The notes below the pieces were generated by a model that worked only from the letters and a program-made list of their open reading frames with translations, searched no databases and was not told the DNA's origin. From NCBI RefSeq assembly GCF_000685095.1, contig NZ_BAYE01000012.1:62001-126000 (forward strand): 64,000 nucleotides of DNA, in the 5' to 3' direction. Origin of the DNA: Paraburkholderia caledonica NBRC 102488. Its GTDB lineage: Bacteria; Pseudomonadota; Gammaproteobacteria; Burkholderiales; Burkholderiaceae. Both the position numbers and the translations under genes were made by a program. Below are positions 1-9,187 of this stretch, one piece after another. The first letter of the stretch is position 1, and each line of letters opens with the position of its first letter.

Positions 1-405
1 GACGGCAACATTGGCTGTCTGGTGAACGGTGCGGGCCTCGCAATGGCAACGATGGACACCATCAAGCTGTTCGGCGGCGAACCGGCGAACTTCCTCGACG
101 TGGGCGGTGGCGCCACGACCGAGAAGGTCACGGAAGCGTTCAAGATCATGCTGAAGAACCCGAACCTGACCGCGATTCTGGTCAACATCTTCGGCGGCAT
201 CATGCGCTGCGACGTGATCGCGGAAGGCGTGATTGCGGCGTCGAAGGCCGTGTCGCTGAAGGTGCCGCTCGTGGTCCGCATGAAGGGCACGAACGAAGAC
301 CTGGGCAAGAAGATGCTCGCTGAATCCGGGCTGCCGATCATCGCGGCTGACAGCATGGAAGAAGCGGCTCAGAAGGTCGTCGCGGCCGCTTCGGGCAAGG
401 CGTAA
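1..405 (+). CDS. sucC: Succinate-CoA ligase (ADP-forming) subunit beta, C-terminal part
   Basis: C-terminal 134 residues of the beta subunit, which with SucD interconverts succinyl-CoA, ADP and phosphate with succinate, CoA and ATP in the TCA cycle. The frame is open from the first base, so the ATP-grasp domain lies outside the window. The visible part carries the beta-subunit ligase domain signatures NGAGLAMATMD near the left edge and NIFGGIMRCD in the middle. SucD starts 126 bases after the stop with no terminator between, the standard sucCD operon order. Confidence 0.96.
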   Translation, partial: DGNIGCLVNGAGLAMATMDTIKLFGGEPANFLDVGGGATTEKVTEAFKIMLKNPNLTAILVNIFGGIMRCDVIAEGVIAASKAVSLKVPLVVRMKGTNEDLGKKMLAESGLPIIAADSMEEAAQKVVAAASGKA

Positions 406-531
406 GCCTAGTCCACAGCGCGTTTACCAGGATTAACCAGGATTACGAATGGCATCGCGCGAGCGACGCTGGCGGCGAACGTGTCGTCCAGTGGCGCCCC
501 CGCGCGACGCCAAACGAACAGAGGTCAATAC

Positions 532-1413
532 ATGTCGATTCTGATTAACAAAGACACCAAGGTCATCACGCAGGGCATCACCGGCAAAACCGGTCAGTTC
601 CACACGCGTGCTTGCCGTGAATACGCAAACGGCCGCGAAGCGTACGTTGCCGGCGTGAACCCGAAGCGTGCCGGTGAAGACTTCGAAGGCATTCCTATCT
701 ACGCGAGCGTCGCTGAAGCAAAAGCTGAAACGGGCGCGACCGTGTCGGTGATTTACGTGCCGCCGGCGGGCGCTGCTGCCGCAATCTGGGAAGCAGTCGA
801 AGCCGACCTGGATCTCGCGATCTGTATCACGGAAGGCATTCCCGTGCGCGACATGATCGAGATCAAGGACCGCATGCGTCGCGAAAACCGCAAGACGCTG
901 CTGCTCGGACCGAACTGCCCGGGCACGATCACGCCGGACGAGTTGAAGATCGGCATCATGCCGGGCCACATCCATCGCAAGGGCCGCATCGGCGTCGTGT
1001 CGCGTTCGGGCACGCTAACGTATGAAGCAGTCGGCCAGTTGACGGCGATCGGCCTCGGTCAGTCGTCGGCAGTCGGTATCGGCGGCGACCCGATCAACGG
1101 TCTGAAGCACATCGACGTGATGAAGATGTTTAACGACGATCCGGACACGGACGCCGTCATCATGATCGGCGAGATCGGCGGTCCGGACGAAGCGAACGCG
1201 GCCGAGTGGATCAAGGGCAACATGAAGAAGCCGGTTGTCGGCTTTATCGCCGGTGTGACGGCGCCCCCGGGCAAGCGCATGGGCCACGCCGGCGCGCTGA
1301 TCTCGGGCGGTGCCGATACGGCCGAAGCGAAGCTGGAAATCATGGACGCATGCGGCATCAAGGTCACGAAGAACCCGTCGGAAATGGCGCGTCTTCTGAA
1401 GGCCATGCTGTAA
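532..1413 (+). CDS. sucD: Succinate-CoA ligase (ADP-forming) subunit alpha
   Basis: Alpha subunit (293 aa) of the TCA-cycle succinyl-CoA synthetase; it binds CoA and carries the phosphohistidine intermediate. Visible motifs are GKTGQFHT in the N-terminal CoA-binding fold, LLGPNCPG in the middle and RMGHAGALI, which holds the active-site His. An in-frame GTG exists at 481, but the ATG at 532 has GAGG about 7 bases upstream and gives the conserved MSILINKDTKV start and the usual family length. A strong terminator follows at once, so sucCD ends here. Confidence 0.97.
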   Translation: MSILINKDTKVITQGITGKTGQFHTRACREYANGREAYVAGVNPKRAGEDFEGIPIYASVAEAKAETGATVSVIYVPPAGAAAAIWEAVEADLDLAICITEGIPVRDMIEIKDRMRRENRKTLLLGPNCPGTITPDELKIGIMPGHIHRKGRIGVVSRSGTLTYEAVGQLTAIGLGQSSAVGIGGDPINGLKHIDVMKMFNDDPDTDAVIMIGEIGGPDEANAAEWIKGNMKKPVVGFIAGVTAPPGKRMGHAGALISGGADTAEAKLEIMDACGIKVTKNPSEMARLLKAML

Positions 1414-1422
1414 GTCGAAACT

Positions 1423-1447
1423 GGCGCACAGTTGGAGCGCCTTTTTT
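1423..1447 (+). terminator. Rho-independent terminator of sucCD
   Basis: GGCGC (1423-1427) pairs with GCGCC (1437-1441), followed directly by six T. It starts 10 bases after the sucD stop. Confidence 0.75.
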
Positions 1448-1489
1448 GATACGCTTACGAGATCCTTTCGTTAGCGTGCGGTTTCAAGA

Positions 1490-1520
1490 GCGGGGGAGTT
1501 AAACACTCCTCCGCTTTTTT
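1490..1520 (+). terminator. Second strong terminator between sucD and terC
   Basis: Ten-pair stem (1490-1499 with 1505-1514, one G-U), five-base loop and six T at 1515-1520. With the hairpin at 1423 it forms a tandem terminator that isolates sucCD from the membrane-protein gene beginning 39 bases later. Confidence 0.85.
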
Positions 1521-1558
1521 ATTGGCCGCGCTTCCCGTTCCCTTCTATTCTTCCGCTC

Positions 1559-2269
1559 ATGTTCGAGTTCCTCGCCACGCTCCATTGGGGCGCAGTCATT
1601 CAGATCATCGTCATCGACATCCTGCTGGGTGGCGACAACGCCGTCGTGATCGCGCTTGCCTGCCGCAACCTGCCGCCAGCCCAGCGCACGAAGGGTGTGC
1701 TGTGGGGCACTGCGGGCGCCATCCTGCTTCGTGTCGTATTGATTGCGTTCGCGGTCGCGCTGCTCGACGTGCCGCTGTTGAAGTTCGCTGGTGGGCTGTT
1801 GCTGTTGTGGATCGGCGTTCGCCTGATGGCGCCGGCGCACGACGCGCACGAGAACGTGAAGCCCGCTGACAGGCTGATGTCGGCAATCAAGACGATCATC
1901 GTCGCGGATGCCGTGATGAGTCTCGACAACGTGATCGCCATCGCGGGCGCGGCCGAGGCCGCCGACCCGCAGCATCGCCTCGCGCTCGTGATTTTCGGGT
2001 TGGTGGTGAGCATTCCGTTGATCGTGTGGGGCAGCCAGTTGGTGCTCAAGCTGCTGGACCGTTTCCCGATCGTGATTACGCTCGGCGCCGCGTTGCTCGG
2101 CTGGATCGCGGGCGGTCTTATCATCAACGATCCGGCCGGCGACCGTTGGCCGGTTCTCGATACGCCGGTAGCCGAATATGGGATGAGCATCGCCGGTGCG
2201 CTGTTCGTCGTGATCCTCGGCTACCTGATCAAGCGCCGCAACGCGAATCGCGCGGCGGCTCAACATTAG
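1559..2269 (+). CDS. TerC-family integral membrane protein
   Basis: Inner-membrane protein of 236 aa in the TerC superfamily (YjbE/YkoY type). Several family members have been tied to metal ion efflux, notably manganese, and to tellurium resistance, but the substrate here cannot be read from sequence. Two acidic membrane motifs typical of the family are visible: GGDN at residues 24-27 and a D-x4-LDN motif near residue 120, within about seven hydrophobic segments. The ATG follows a terminator closely, so it probably has its own promoter within or next to the terminator region. No ter operon genes are nearby. Confidence 0.85.
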   Translation: MFEFLATLHWGAVIQIIVIDILLGGDNAVVIALACRNLPPAQRTKGVLWGTAGAILLRVVLIAFAVALLDVPLLKFAGGLLLLWIGVRLMAPAHDAHENVKPADRLMSAIKTIIVADAVMSLDNVIAIAGAAEAADPQHRLALVIFGLVVSIPLIVWGSQLVLKLLDRFPIVITLGAALLGWIAGGLIINDPAGDRWPVLDTPVAEYGMSIAGALFVVILGYLIKRRNANRAAAQH

Positions 2270-2316
2270 CCATTCGGCCGACTGTGTGACACGAGGGCCG
2301 CTCGCTACGATGGAAG

Positions 2317-2349
2317 CGCCTGTTCCCGATCCGTGGGGCAGGCGTTTTT
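2317..2349 (+). terminator. Terminator after terC-family gene
   Basis: CGCCTG (2317-2322) pairs with CAGGCG (2339-2344), followed by five T at 2345-2349. Confidence 0.65.
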
Positions 2350-2367
2350 CGTTTCTGGAGCCTGCCG

Positions 2368-2991
2368 ATGATCGTCACTTTGCCTTATTCCCCATATTCT
2401 CAGTCCGCACTGGCCTCACAGTCGCGGCTCACGCGAGCACGCTGGTCGTCTACATTTGCGCGCGCGTGCCGGTGCCTCGGCCTCGGTTTTACGCTGATCG
2501 AACTGATGATCGTGCTCGCGATTGTCGGCGTGATCGCGGCCTACGCGATTCCCGCGTATCAGGACTATCTGGCGCGCAGCCGTGTCGGTGAGGGCTTGTC
2601 GCTTGCGGCGTCGGCGAGACTCGCCGTGTCGGAAAACGCGGCGAGCGGCAACGCGTTTAGCGGCGGCTATGCGTCGCCGCCCGCGACGCGCAACGTCGAG
2701 TCGGTCCATGTCGACGACGACACGGGTCAGATCACCGTCGCCTTCACGACACGTGTGGCTCCGTCCGGCTCCAACACGATCACGCTCGTACCGTCGGTGC
2801 CCGATAACGTCGATGCACCCACCGCACGCGTCGCGCTGACGAAGGGTTCGGTGCAGGCAGGCGCCCTTGCGTGGGAATGCTTCGCTGGCGGTAAAACGGC
2901 GTCCTCTTTGCCAGCGCCGGGCGCGGGACCGAATCCTGTCAACGCCCCTACGTTGTCGTCGAACCTCGCACCGCCCGAGTGCCGCACGTAA
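2368..2991 (+). CDS. Type IV pilin (class III signal sequence)
   Basis: Prepilin of 207 aa. The prepilin peptidase site is clear: G40 then F41-T-L-I-E45, with Glu at mature position 5 and a hydrophobic helix (LMIVLAIVGVIAAYAIPAY) that anchors the subunit in the membrane and pilus core. Two Cys near the end (WECF and PPECRT) could form the usual C-terminal disulfide loop. The only in-frame ATG gives a 40-residue leader, much longer than the common 6-25. No pilus assembly genes are nearby; the next gene is an O-oligosaccharyltransferase, so the pilin may be a glycosylation target. It is a PilA/PilE-like protein; major or minor pilin cannot be decided. Confidence 0.88.
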   Translation: MIVTLPYSPYSQSALASQSRLTRARWSSTFARACRCLGLGFTLIELMIVLAIVGVIAAYAIPAYQDYLARSRVGEGLSLAASARLAVSENAASGNAFSGGYASPPATRNVESVHVDDDTGQITVAFTTRVAPSGSNTITLVPSVPDNVDAPTARVALTKGSVQAGALAWECFAGGKTASSLPAPGAGPNPVNAPTLSSNLAPPECRT

Positions 2992-3123
2992 TACAACGGA
3001 CGGGCGCATGGCGGGCGATTCGAGCGTAAATCGCTGATTTTCGGGATATTTCGGCAAGGCCGGCGCACAGCACAAGGATTTTTTTGTATAGTGCGCCGGT
3101 TGCTGACGCCCACCGCTTATTCG

Positions 3124-4908
3124 ATGCCCACCCCATTCGCGCGCTACCTTTCTCTCGTTCTGTTGGCTCTCGCGTTGGTGCTGCCTTATGCAGTCGTCAA
3201 CCATACCTATCCGATTCCGACGTTCTACGCGGAGTTCACCGCGCTCGCGCTGTACCTGTTGATGGGCGCGGGCGTCGTCTTCCTGATCGCGAGTTCGCGG
3301 CCGCGTATCGGCTTTGCGTCCCCCGTCGTCGCACTCGTGCCGTTGCTGTTCGGCTTGCTGCTGGTCGCGCAGTCGGTGGTGTTGCCGGTCTCCCAGCCGT
3401 CGATGAACTGGCTCGGCGGCGGCTTCCTGCTCGCCGCTTTCATGGCGACGCATGCGGGCTACGGCTTCGTACGCGCGAAGCTCAATGAGACGGCGCTCCG
3501 GTGGGCCGCCTCAGCGCTGGTTGTCGGCGGTCTTTACGCGGTGTTCTGCCAGGTCATTCAGCTGTTTCATCTCGAGGCGCGAGTATCACCGCTTGTTGTC
3601 GCGTACAACGTGACCGTCGAGCGCCGGCCGTTCGGCAACATGGCGCAGGCGAATCACCTCGCCACTTATATCGCGTTCGCGATGGCGGGCGCATTGTTTC
3701 TCGTCCAGACGCGCCGGATCGCCGTCGCCATCTGGGCATTGGTGTCGACGCTATTCGCGGTCGGACTGGCGCTGACCGTCTCGCGCGGACCGTGGCTGCA
3801 AATGGGCGTGATCGTGGTAGCGGGTTTCTGGATGGCGTTTGCTCAGACTCGCGCCGAGCCGCAATTGCGCCGAAGTCATCGTCAGTGGCTTATTCCGATC
3901 GCGCTAGGGGTGCTGTTCTTTGTCGTCAATGCGCTGATCCGATGGGCCAACGTGCGTTATCACCTGGAGCTGGGGCAGTCCGCGGCCGATCGCTTTAAGG
4001 ATGCCGGCCAGATCGCGCCGCGGCTCGCGCTTTGGAAATACGGCTGGACGATGTTCCGGACTCATCCGCTGATGGGCGTCGGTTGGGGCGAGTTTCCGAG
4101 TTATCAGTATCAGTTCGCGAAGACCCTCGGCGGCGTCGAGATCGCCAACAATTCACACGACATTTTTATCGACCTGCTTGCGAAGACGGGCTTGATCGGC
4201 CTCGCGATCGTGCTGTTCGGTCTCGTAACGTGGCTTGTGCGGGCGGTGCGCGCACCGCAGAGCGCCGCGCGGGTTTTCGGCATCGCGCTGATCGGCGTGC
4301 TCGTCATGCATGCGCTCGTGGAATATCCACAGCAGTACATGTTCTTCCTGCTGCCTGCCATGTTCGTGTTCGGCCTGCTGGAGACGCGCCCGCTGCGTCT
4401 CGTGCCCGCGCGCTTGTCGTTCGGCGCGTTCGCGGTGGTCGTGTTCGGCGGCATTGCTGCGCTGTATCCGGTTTATCGCGATTACGCGCGCGCCGAGGTG
4501 CTGTACTACGGCTCGCGTCCGGCCGAACAATATCGCGCCGATCCATCGTTCCTGTTCCAGGCATGGGGCGAATACGGCATGGCCACGCTGTTGCCCATGG
4601 ATTCGACGGATCTGCAACACAAGCTCGCGATGCACCGTCAGGCGATGGCGCTGTTGCCCGGCGAAACCGTGCTGCGTCGTTATGCGGTGCTGCAGGCGTT
4701 GAGCGGCGATACGGCCGCGGCATTCGACACCGTTGAGCGACTGAAAATTTTCGCCCAGGAGTTGAAGGACTGGCCGTCGCAATTGAGCTACCTGTACCAG
4801 CTCTGCGATGAGCAGAAGACGCTCGCCGGCTTCAAGGCGGAACTGGTCAAGCGTTATGGCATGCCGTCGGGAGACGTCGCGCCGGACGACGACAGCGACG
4901 AGGATTGA
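3124..4908 (+). CDS. pglL: PglL/PilO-type O-oligosaccharyltransferase (Wzy_C superfamily)
   Basis: Polytopic inner-membrane enzyme (594 aa from this ATG) that transfers lipid-linked glycan to Ser/Thr of periplasmic proteins such as pilin. About ten or more hydrophobic segments cover residues 1-430. The large periplasmic loop holds GWGEF and, with His at residue 345, NNSHDIF, matching the essential His region of PglL and O-antigen ligases. The last 150 residues are soluble and end in an acidic tail. A GTG at 3091 would add 11 residues; the ATG was preferred because MPTPFARYLSL begins a good membrane helix, though neither start has a strong ribosome site. A pilin gene directly upstream supports PglL over WaaL. 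Burkholderia PglL enzymes are known to glycosylate many proteins. Confidence 0.82.
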   Translation: MPTPFARYLSLVLLALALVLPYAVVNHTYPIPTFYAEFTALALYLLMGAGVVFLIASSRPRIGFASPVVALVPLLFGLLLVAQSVVLPVSQPSMNWLGGGFLLAAFMATHAGYGFVRAKLNETALRWAASALVVGGLYAVFCQVIQLFHLEARVSPLVVAYNVTVERRPFGNMAQANHLATYIAFAMAGALFLVQTRRIAVAIWALVSTLFAVGLALTVSRGPWLQMGVIVVAGFWMAFAQTRAEPQLRRSHRQWLIPIALGVLFFVVNALIRWANVRYHLELGQSAADRFKDAGQIAPRLALWKYGWTMFRTHPLMGVGWGEFPSYQYQFAKTLGGVEIANNSHDIFIDLLAKTGLIGLAIVLFGLVTWLVRAVRAPQSAARVFGIALIGVLVMHALVEYPQQYMFFLLPAMFVFGLLETRPLRLVPARLSFGAFAVVVFGGIAALYPVYRDYARAEVLYYGSRPAEQYRADPSFLFQAWGEYGMATLLPMDSTDLQHKLAMHRQAMALLPGETVLRRYAVLQALSGDTAAAFDTVERLKIFAQELKDWPSQLSYLYQLCDEQKTLAGFKAELVKRYGMPSGDVAPDDDSDED

Positions 4909-4960
4909 GCCGCGCTGTCGTTTGTAAACGAGTCGAAGAGGGGGCTACGTGAGTGGGTAT

Positions 4961-5437
4961 TCAGCCTGCCACCCAGTCCCCCGACTTCCCCCCATGCTTT
5001 TCCATCACCCGCACATCAGTGATCGTCATTCCGCGATCCACCGCTTTGCACATGTCGTAGACCGTCAGCAGTCCAACCTGCACGGCGGTGAGTGCCTCCA
5101 TCTCAACTCCGGTTCTGCCCAGCGTCTCGACTTGCGCAGTGCAATGCACGCCCGGCAGCGTGTCGTCGAGTTCGAAATCCACTTTGACACGCGTGAGCGC
5201 AAGCGGATGACATAGCGGGATCAGGTCGGCGGTGCGCTTCGAGCCCTGGATCGCGGCAATGCGCGCGACGCCGATCACGTCGCCCTTTTTGGCATTGCCG
5301 TCGCGGATCAATGCGAACGTTTCCGGCAGCATGCGGATCGAACCGCGTGCGATGGCAACGCGCTTCGTCTCCTGCTTGCCGCCGACGTCCACCATGTGCG
5401 CGTCGCCGGCAGCGTCGAAATGAGTGAGTTCAGGCAT
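4961..5437 (-). CDS. moaC: Cyclic pyranopterin monophosphate synthase
   Basis: MoaC (158 aa) makes cyclic pyranopterin monophosphate from the MoaA product in molybdenum cofactor synthesis, in the cytoplasm. Family residues are visible: K51 in AKKGDVIGVARIA, LCHPL with H77, GVEMEALTAV and D128-M-C-K131. Length is typical. The start has a clear GAAGGAG site. It is convergent with pglL and divergent from the protease gene; no other moa gene is nearby. Confidence 0.96.
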   Translation of the reverse strand: MPELTHFDAAGDAHMVDVGGKQETKRVAIARGSIRMLPETFALIRDGNAKKGDVIGVARIAAIQGSKRTADLIPLCHPLALTRVKVDFELDDTLPGVHCTAQVETLGRTGVEMEALTAVQVGLLTVYDMCKAVDRGMTITDVRVMEKHGGKSGDWVAG

Positions 5438-5609
5438 GGTTGGCTCCTTCAGAGGGCGCCTATCATAGCAGTGCAGCGCGCACGTCCGGCTTGCATGAAC
5501 GAGCCGGATCCGCGCAACGGCTGATTACAATTGCGGCGTGCCCGCTTATCTTAGACCGCTTGTCCTTGAGCGCAGGGCGTCGCTTTCCGAATCCGTCATA
5601 GAACTCGTA

Positions 5610-7358
5610 ATGCGTCCGAACCGGTTCCTTGCTGCGTTGCTGTGTGTCGCGCTTGCGGCGCCGCCCGAGGCGTTCGCGCAAGCGCGGGCCGCGTCCGGCG
5701 TCGCGCCCGTCGCTACGCAGTCCGCTGAGCCGCCGCTCGTCAGCGGGCCGGTGGAGTCGTATTCCGATCCGATGGTGCCGCCTGAGATCGCCCAAGGTGT
5801 GTTCGGCGTGTACGGCGGCGCGGAAAGCCGCTTTTCCGGCAATTTTGGCTTGAACCGCGGCGCCGGCAATTCGACCGGTAGCGGAAGCAACGACGGCTGG
5901 CGCGCGCCGATTGCCGCGCAGCAACTACCCGACCTCGGCAGCGGCGGCTCGGGCTCGCTCACGCCGCAGGCGGAGCGCAAGCTCGGCGAACGCGTCATGC
6001 GCGACTTGCGCCGGGACCCGGACTATCTCGACGACTGGCTGGTACGCGACTATCTCAACTCAGTCGCCGCGAAGCTCGCCGCAGCGGCCAACGCGCTTTA
6101 TATCGGCGGCTATCGCCCGGACTTCGATCTGTTCGCGGTGCGCGACACGCAGATCAACGCCTTCTCGCTGCCAGGCGGTTTCATCGGCGTGAACACGGGG
6201 CTGATCGTCGCCACGCAAACCGAATCCGAACTCGCGTCCGTGCTCGGTCACGAGATGGGGCACGTCCTGCAGCGCCATATCTCGCGGATGATCACCGCCG
6301 GTGAGCGCAGCACCTACGCCGCGCTCGCCAGCATGCTATTCGGCGTTCTCGCGGGCGTGCTCGCGCACAGCGGCGACCTGGGCAGCGCGATCGCGTTCGG
6401 CGGCCAGGCTTATGCCGTCGACAACCAGTTGCGTTTCTCGCGATCCGCCGAGCACGAGGCCGACCGCGTCGGTTTTCTCCTGCTCGCCGGCGCAGGCTAC
6501 GATCCCTATTCGATGATTACGTTTTTCGGCCGGCTCGACCGCGCGGCAATGAGCGACACCGGGATACCGGCGTATGCGCGCACCCATCCGCTGACCGGCG
6601 AGCGGATCGCCGACATGGAGGACCGCGCTCGTCGCGCGCCGTACCGTCAGCCGCATCAGGCTGCCGAATACGGGTTCGTGCGTGCGCGAGCGCGTCTGCT
6701 GCAGGACCGTTCTCGCAGCGAGTACGCGGACGAGATCTCGCGGATGCGCTCGGAGATCGAGGACCGCACCGCGCTGAACATCGCGGCGAACTGGTACGGC
6801 ATTGCGTTCGGCCAGATGCTGCTGGAACGTTATGACGACGCGGCGGCTTCGCTCGCGTCGTCGCGCGCGGCGTTTGCCGCAGTCACACAGGCGGCCAGCG
6901 ATGCCGCCCGCAGTTCGCCGAGCCTCGACGTGTTGGCCGCCGACATCGCGCGGCGCGCGGGCCATGATGACGAAGCCGTCCGTCTCGCCGACCTCGCGCA
7001 AAAGCGCTGGCCACAGTCCCACGCCGCTATCGACATGCACATACGCACTCTGCTGACGTTGCGGCGATTCACCGAAGCCCAGGCGCTAGCGCAGAAAGAG
7101 ACTCAGGCGCAGCCCGATCAGCCCGCATGGTGGTTGTATCTCGCGCAGGCAAGCGCGGGGACTGGCGACGCGCTCACGCGGCGCCGGGCGCTCGCCGAAA
7201 AGTTTGCACTCGAAGGCGCGTGGCCGTCGGCGATCCGGCAACTGAAGGACGCGCGCGATATGAAGACGATTGGCTATTACGACCTCGCCACCGTCGACGC
7301 CAGACTCCATGAGATGGAGAAGCGCTACATGGAAGAGCGGCTCGACGAGAAGGGCTAG
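5610..7358 (+). CDS. BepA-like periplasmic M48 metalloprotease with TPR region
   Basis: Secreted zinc protease of 582 aa. A signal peptide ends near AFAQ at about residue 24. The M48 active site is H214-E-M-G-H218 with E283 in EHEAD as the third zinc ligand, and the C-terminal half is Ala-rich and helical with TPR-like repeats. This architecture matches BepA (YfgC), which assists and degrades stalled outer-membrane proteins such as LptD. A GTG at 5538 would add 24 residues before the signal peptide, so the ATG at 5610 was chosen. A Gly/Ser-rich linker near residues 75-110 is longer than in E. coli. Confidence 0.88.
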   Translation: MRPNRFLAALLCVALAAPPEAFAQARAASGVAPVATQSAEPPLVSGPVESYSDPMVPPEIAQGVFGVYGGAESRFSGNFGLNRGAGNSTGSGSNDGWRAPIAAQQLPDLGSGGSGSLTPQAERKLGERVMRDLRRDPDYLDDWLVRDYLNSVAAKLAAAANALYIGGYRPDFDLFAVRDTQINAFSLPGGFIGVNTGLIVATQTESELASVLGHEMGHVLQRHISRMITAGERSTYAALASMLFGVLAGVLAHSGDLGSAIAFGGQAYAVDNQLRFSRSAEHEADRVGFLLLAGAGYDPYSMITFFGRLDRAAMSDTGIPAYARTHPLTGERIADMEDRARRAPYRQPHQAAEYGFVRARARLLQDRSRSEYADEISRMRSEIEDRTALNIAANWYGIAFGQMLLERYDDAAASLASSRAAFAAVTQAASDAARSSPSLDVLAADIARRAGHDDEAVRLADLAQKRWPQSHAAIDMHIRTLLTLRRFTEAQALAQKETQAQPDQPAWWLYLAQASAGTGDALTRRRALAEKFALEGAWPSAIRQLKDARDMKTIGYYDLATVDARLHEMEKRYMEERLDEKG

Positions 7359-7469
7359 GCGAGTTGAGCGAGGCCGCGCTACGCGAGCATGGTGAGAGGC
7401 GCGGCTGTCAATTGAATGCGCAAGCGTGAGCCGCACGAGTTTCGCGGCAGATTGCCGAAAGCTTCTGCC

Positions 7470-8042
7470 TCAGGTGTTGGCCGCCGGACTTTGCACAAAG
7501 CCGAAGCGCGACGCAATATCCGTCCGACGCACGGGCTCCAGCGACAGCTTCACGCCGTCGTTCCAGTGAAATTCGCCGCTCAGCGAATCTTCGGCGAGCG
7601 CTGCGTGATCCGCGAAAACTTCGAGATCGTGATCGTGCAACACGGCCACTCGCGGCTGCGCGGAGGTGTCGGCGAACAGAATGCCGCCCTCGTCATCGGC
7701 CAATACCGCCGACGGCTCGAAATCGTTGCCTGCGTGGTCTTTCAGCGCCAGCGTGCCGTCGGGTTCGACCACCAGGCGCACGACCCAGGGCGTGTAACCG
7801 AGCTCCACATATACGCGCTGCGGACCGTTCTGAAAGAACCATTGCCCGCGTTCGTCGCGCTCGTAATTGCGGTTGATGAAGCCCAGCAACGCCTCGTGAC
7901 GGATCGGCACGCCCGACGAACCGCTCGCCTGCGCGGTCTCGTCGCGCATACGCCAGTTGCCGCGCCGGTCGAGCATCAGCCAGCCGGTGCAACTCGGTAC
8001 GTTCGGCCACTTGGCCAACGCCTGTTTGACGATGTCATCCAT
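7470..8042 (-). CDS. Conserved protein of unknown function
   Basis: Soluble protein of 190 aa with no signal peptide or membrane segment. I do not recognise a named domain with confidence. It is rich in Trp and aromatic residues and has a strongly conserved-looking core (PIRHEALLGFINRNYERDERGQWFFQNGPQ, quoted here only as PIRHEALL to FFQNGPQ). Its ATG overlaps the stop of the upstream hydrolase gene by 8 bases, so the two are probably translationally coupled and co-expressed. Confidence 0.75.
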   Translation of the reverse strand: MDDIVKQALAKWPNVPSCTGWLMLDRRGNWRMRDETAQASGSSGVPIRHEALLGFINRNYERDERGQWFFQNGPQRVYVELGYTPWVVRLVVEPDGTLALKDHAGNDFEPSAVLADDEGGILFADTSAQPRVAVLHDHDLEVFADHAALAEDSLSGEFHWNDGVKLSLEPVRRTDIASRFGFVQSPAANT

Positions 8043-9147
8043 GATCGACGTGCTGCTCCAGATAGCCGAGCACGCGCCGCGACAACCAGTCGATGCGGCC
8101 CGGAAACGGTCCGGTCATGAAGCCGGCGTGGCCACCGTGCCGCGGCTGATCCAGTTCCACCGCCGCCGACACCTCATGCCGTGACGGCAACGCCTCGGCC
8201 GGCAGGAACGGATCGTTGCGCGCGTTCAGCACGAGCGTAGGCACCTGTATGTGCGGCAGCAACGGTCGCGTGGTTGCCGCGCTCCAATAATGGTCAGTAT
8301 TGCGAAAGCCGTGCAGCGGCGCGGTGACGACGTTGTCGAACTCGTACATCGTGCGGCTTGCAAGCATCGCGTCGCGGTCGAAAAGACCCGGAAACTGCAC
8401 GAGCTTCTGCGAAGCTTTCAGCTTGAGCGTCTTCAGGAAGTTGCGCGTATAGACGAGGCCGAAGCCCTGCGACAACGCTCGGCCGCCAGCGTGCACGTCG
8501 ATCGGCGTGGAAATCGCGGCGGCGGCGGAGACGATCGCCGCCGCGTCCTCGCGCTGCTCGCCAAGCCAGCGCAGCAGCACATTGCCACCGAGCGAGACGC
8601 CCGCTGCGGCGATCGGCCCGCGATGCACAGTGCGCAGGCGTCGCAGGACCCAATCGACTTCATTGCTATCGGCAAGATGATAAAAGCGCGGCAAGCGATT
8701 CAGCGGGCCGCTGCAACTGCGGAAATGCGGCACTACGCCATGCCAGCCGTACTCGCGTGCTGCCGCCATCAACGTGGACGCGTAGTGCGATGCCGAACTG
8801 CCTTCCAGACCGTGGAACAGAACGAGCAACGGCGCGTCGGCGGCCGGAGTTTCGGCTGCCGTATTCGTTGCAAGCGTCGGGCGTGGCTCGCCGCCGTGCA
8901 CCACCCAATCGACGTCGATGAAATCGCCGTCAGGCGTATCCCAGCGCTCGCGGCGAAACGCCACCGCCGGACGTCGGGCGAACAGCGACGGCACGATGGT
9001 CTGCACATGCTTGTTCGGCAGCCAGAGCGGTGCGCGGTAGAGCAGGTCGATGGCAGCCTCGACGGCAGCTTCGGCGCGCGTCGCGCCCGAAGACGTGGAT
9101 CCGTCTTGCATCGTTCCCGACGAGGATTTGCTGCGGGGCGTGCTCAT
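8035..9147 (-). CDS. YheT-family alpha/beta hydrolase
   Basis: Predicted esterase-like hydrolase (370 aa from this start) of the YheT/ABHD1-3 group. Nucleophile elbow GVSLGGN, oxyanion region LFHGLEGSS, acid in NARNDPFLP and catalytic His in RHGGHAGF are all visible. The substrate is unknown. Starts at 9210, 9147 and 9111 are all in frame; 9147 was chosen because 9210 would overlap the upstream gene, but no start has a strong ribosome site, so the first 12-20 residues are uncertain. It lies in a minus-strand run with the NTF2-like gene upstream and the unknown gene downstream. Confidence 0.85.
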   Translation of the reverse strand: MSTPRSKSSSGTMQDGSTSSGATRAEAAVEAAIDLLYRAPLWLPNKHVQTIVPSLFARRPAVAFRRERWDTPDGDFIDVDWVVHGGEPRPTLATNTAAETPAADAPLLVLFHGLEGSSASHYASTLMAAAREYGWHGVVPHFRSCSGPLNRLPRFYHLADSNEVDWVLRRLRTVHRGPIAAAGVSLGGNVLLRWLGEQREDAAAIVSAAAAISTPIDVHAGGRALSQGFGLVYTRNFLKTLKLKASQKLVQFPGLFDRDAMLASRTMYEFDNVVTAPLHGFRNTDHYWSAATTRPLLPHIQVPTLVLNARNDPFLPAEALPSRHEVSAAVELDQPRHGGHAGFMTGPFPGRIDWLSRRVLGYLEQHVDHG

Positions 9148-9187
9148 GCCGGCCGTGGAGCGAGAGTGCGGCGCTGCCGACCGCGCG

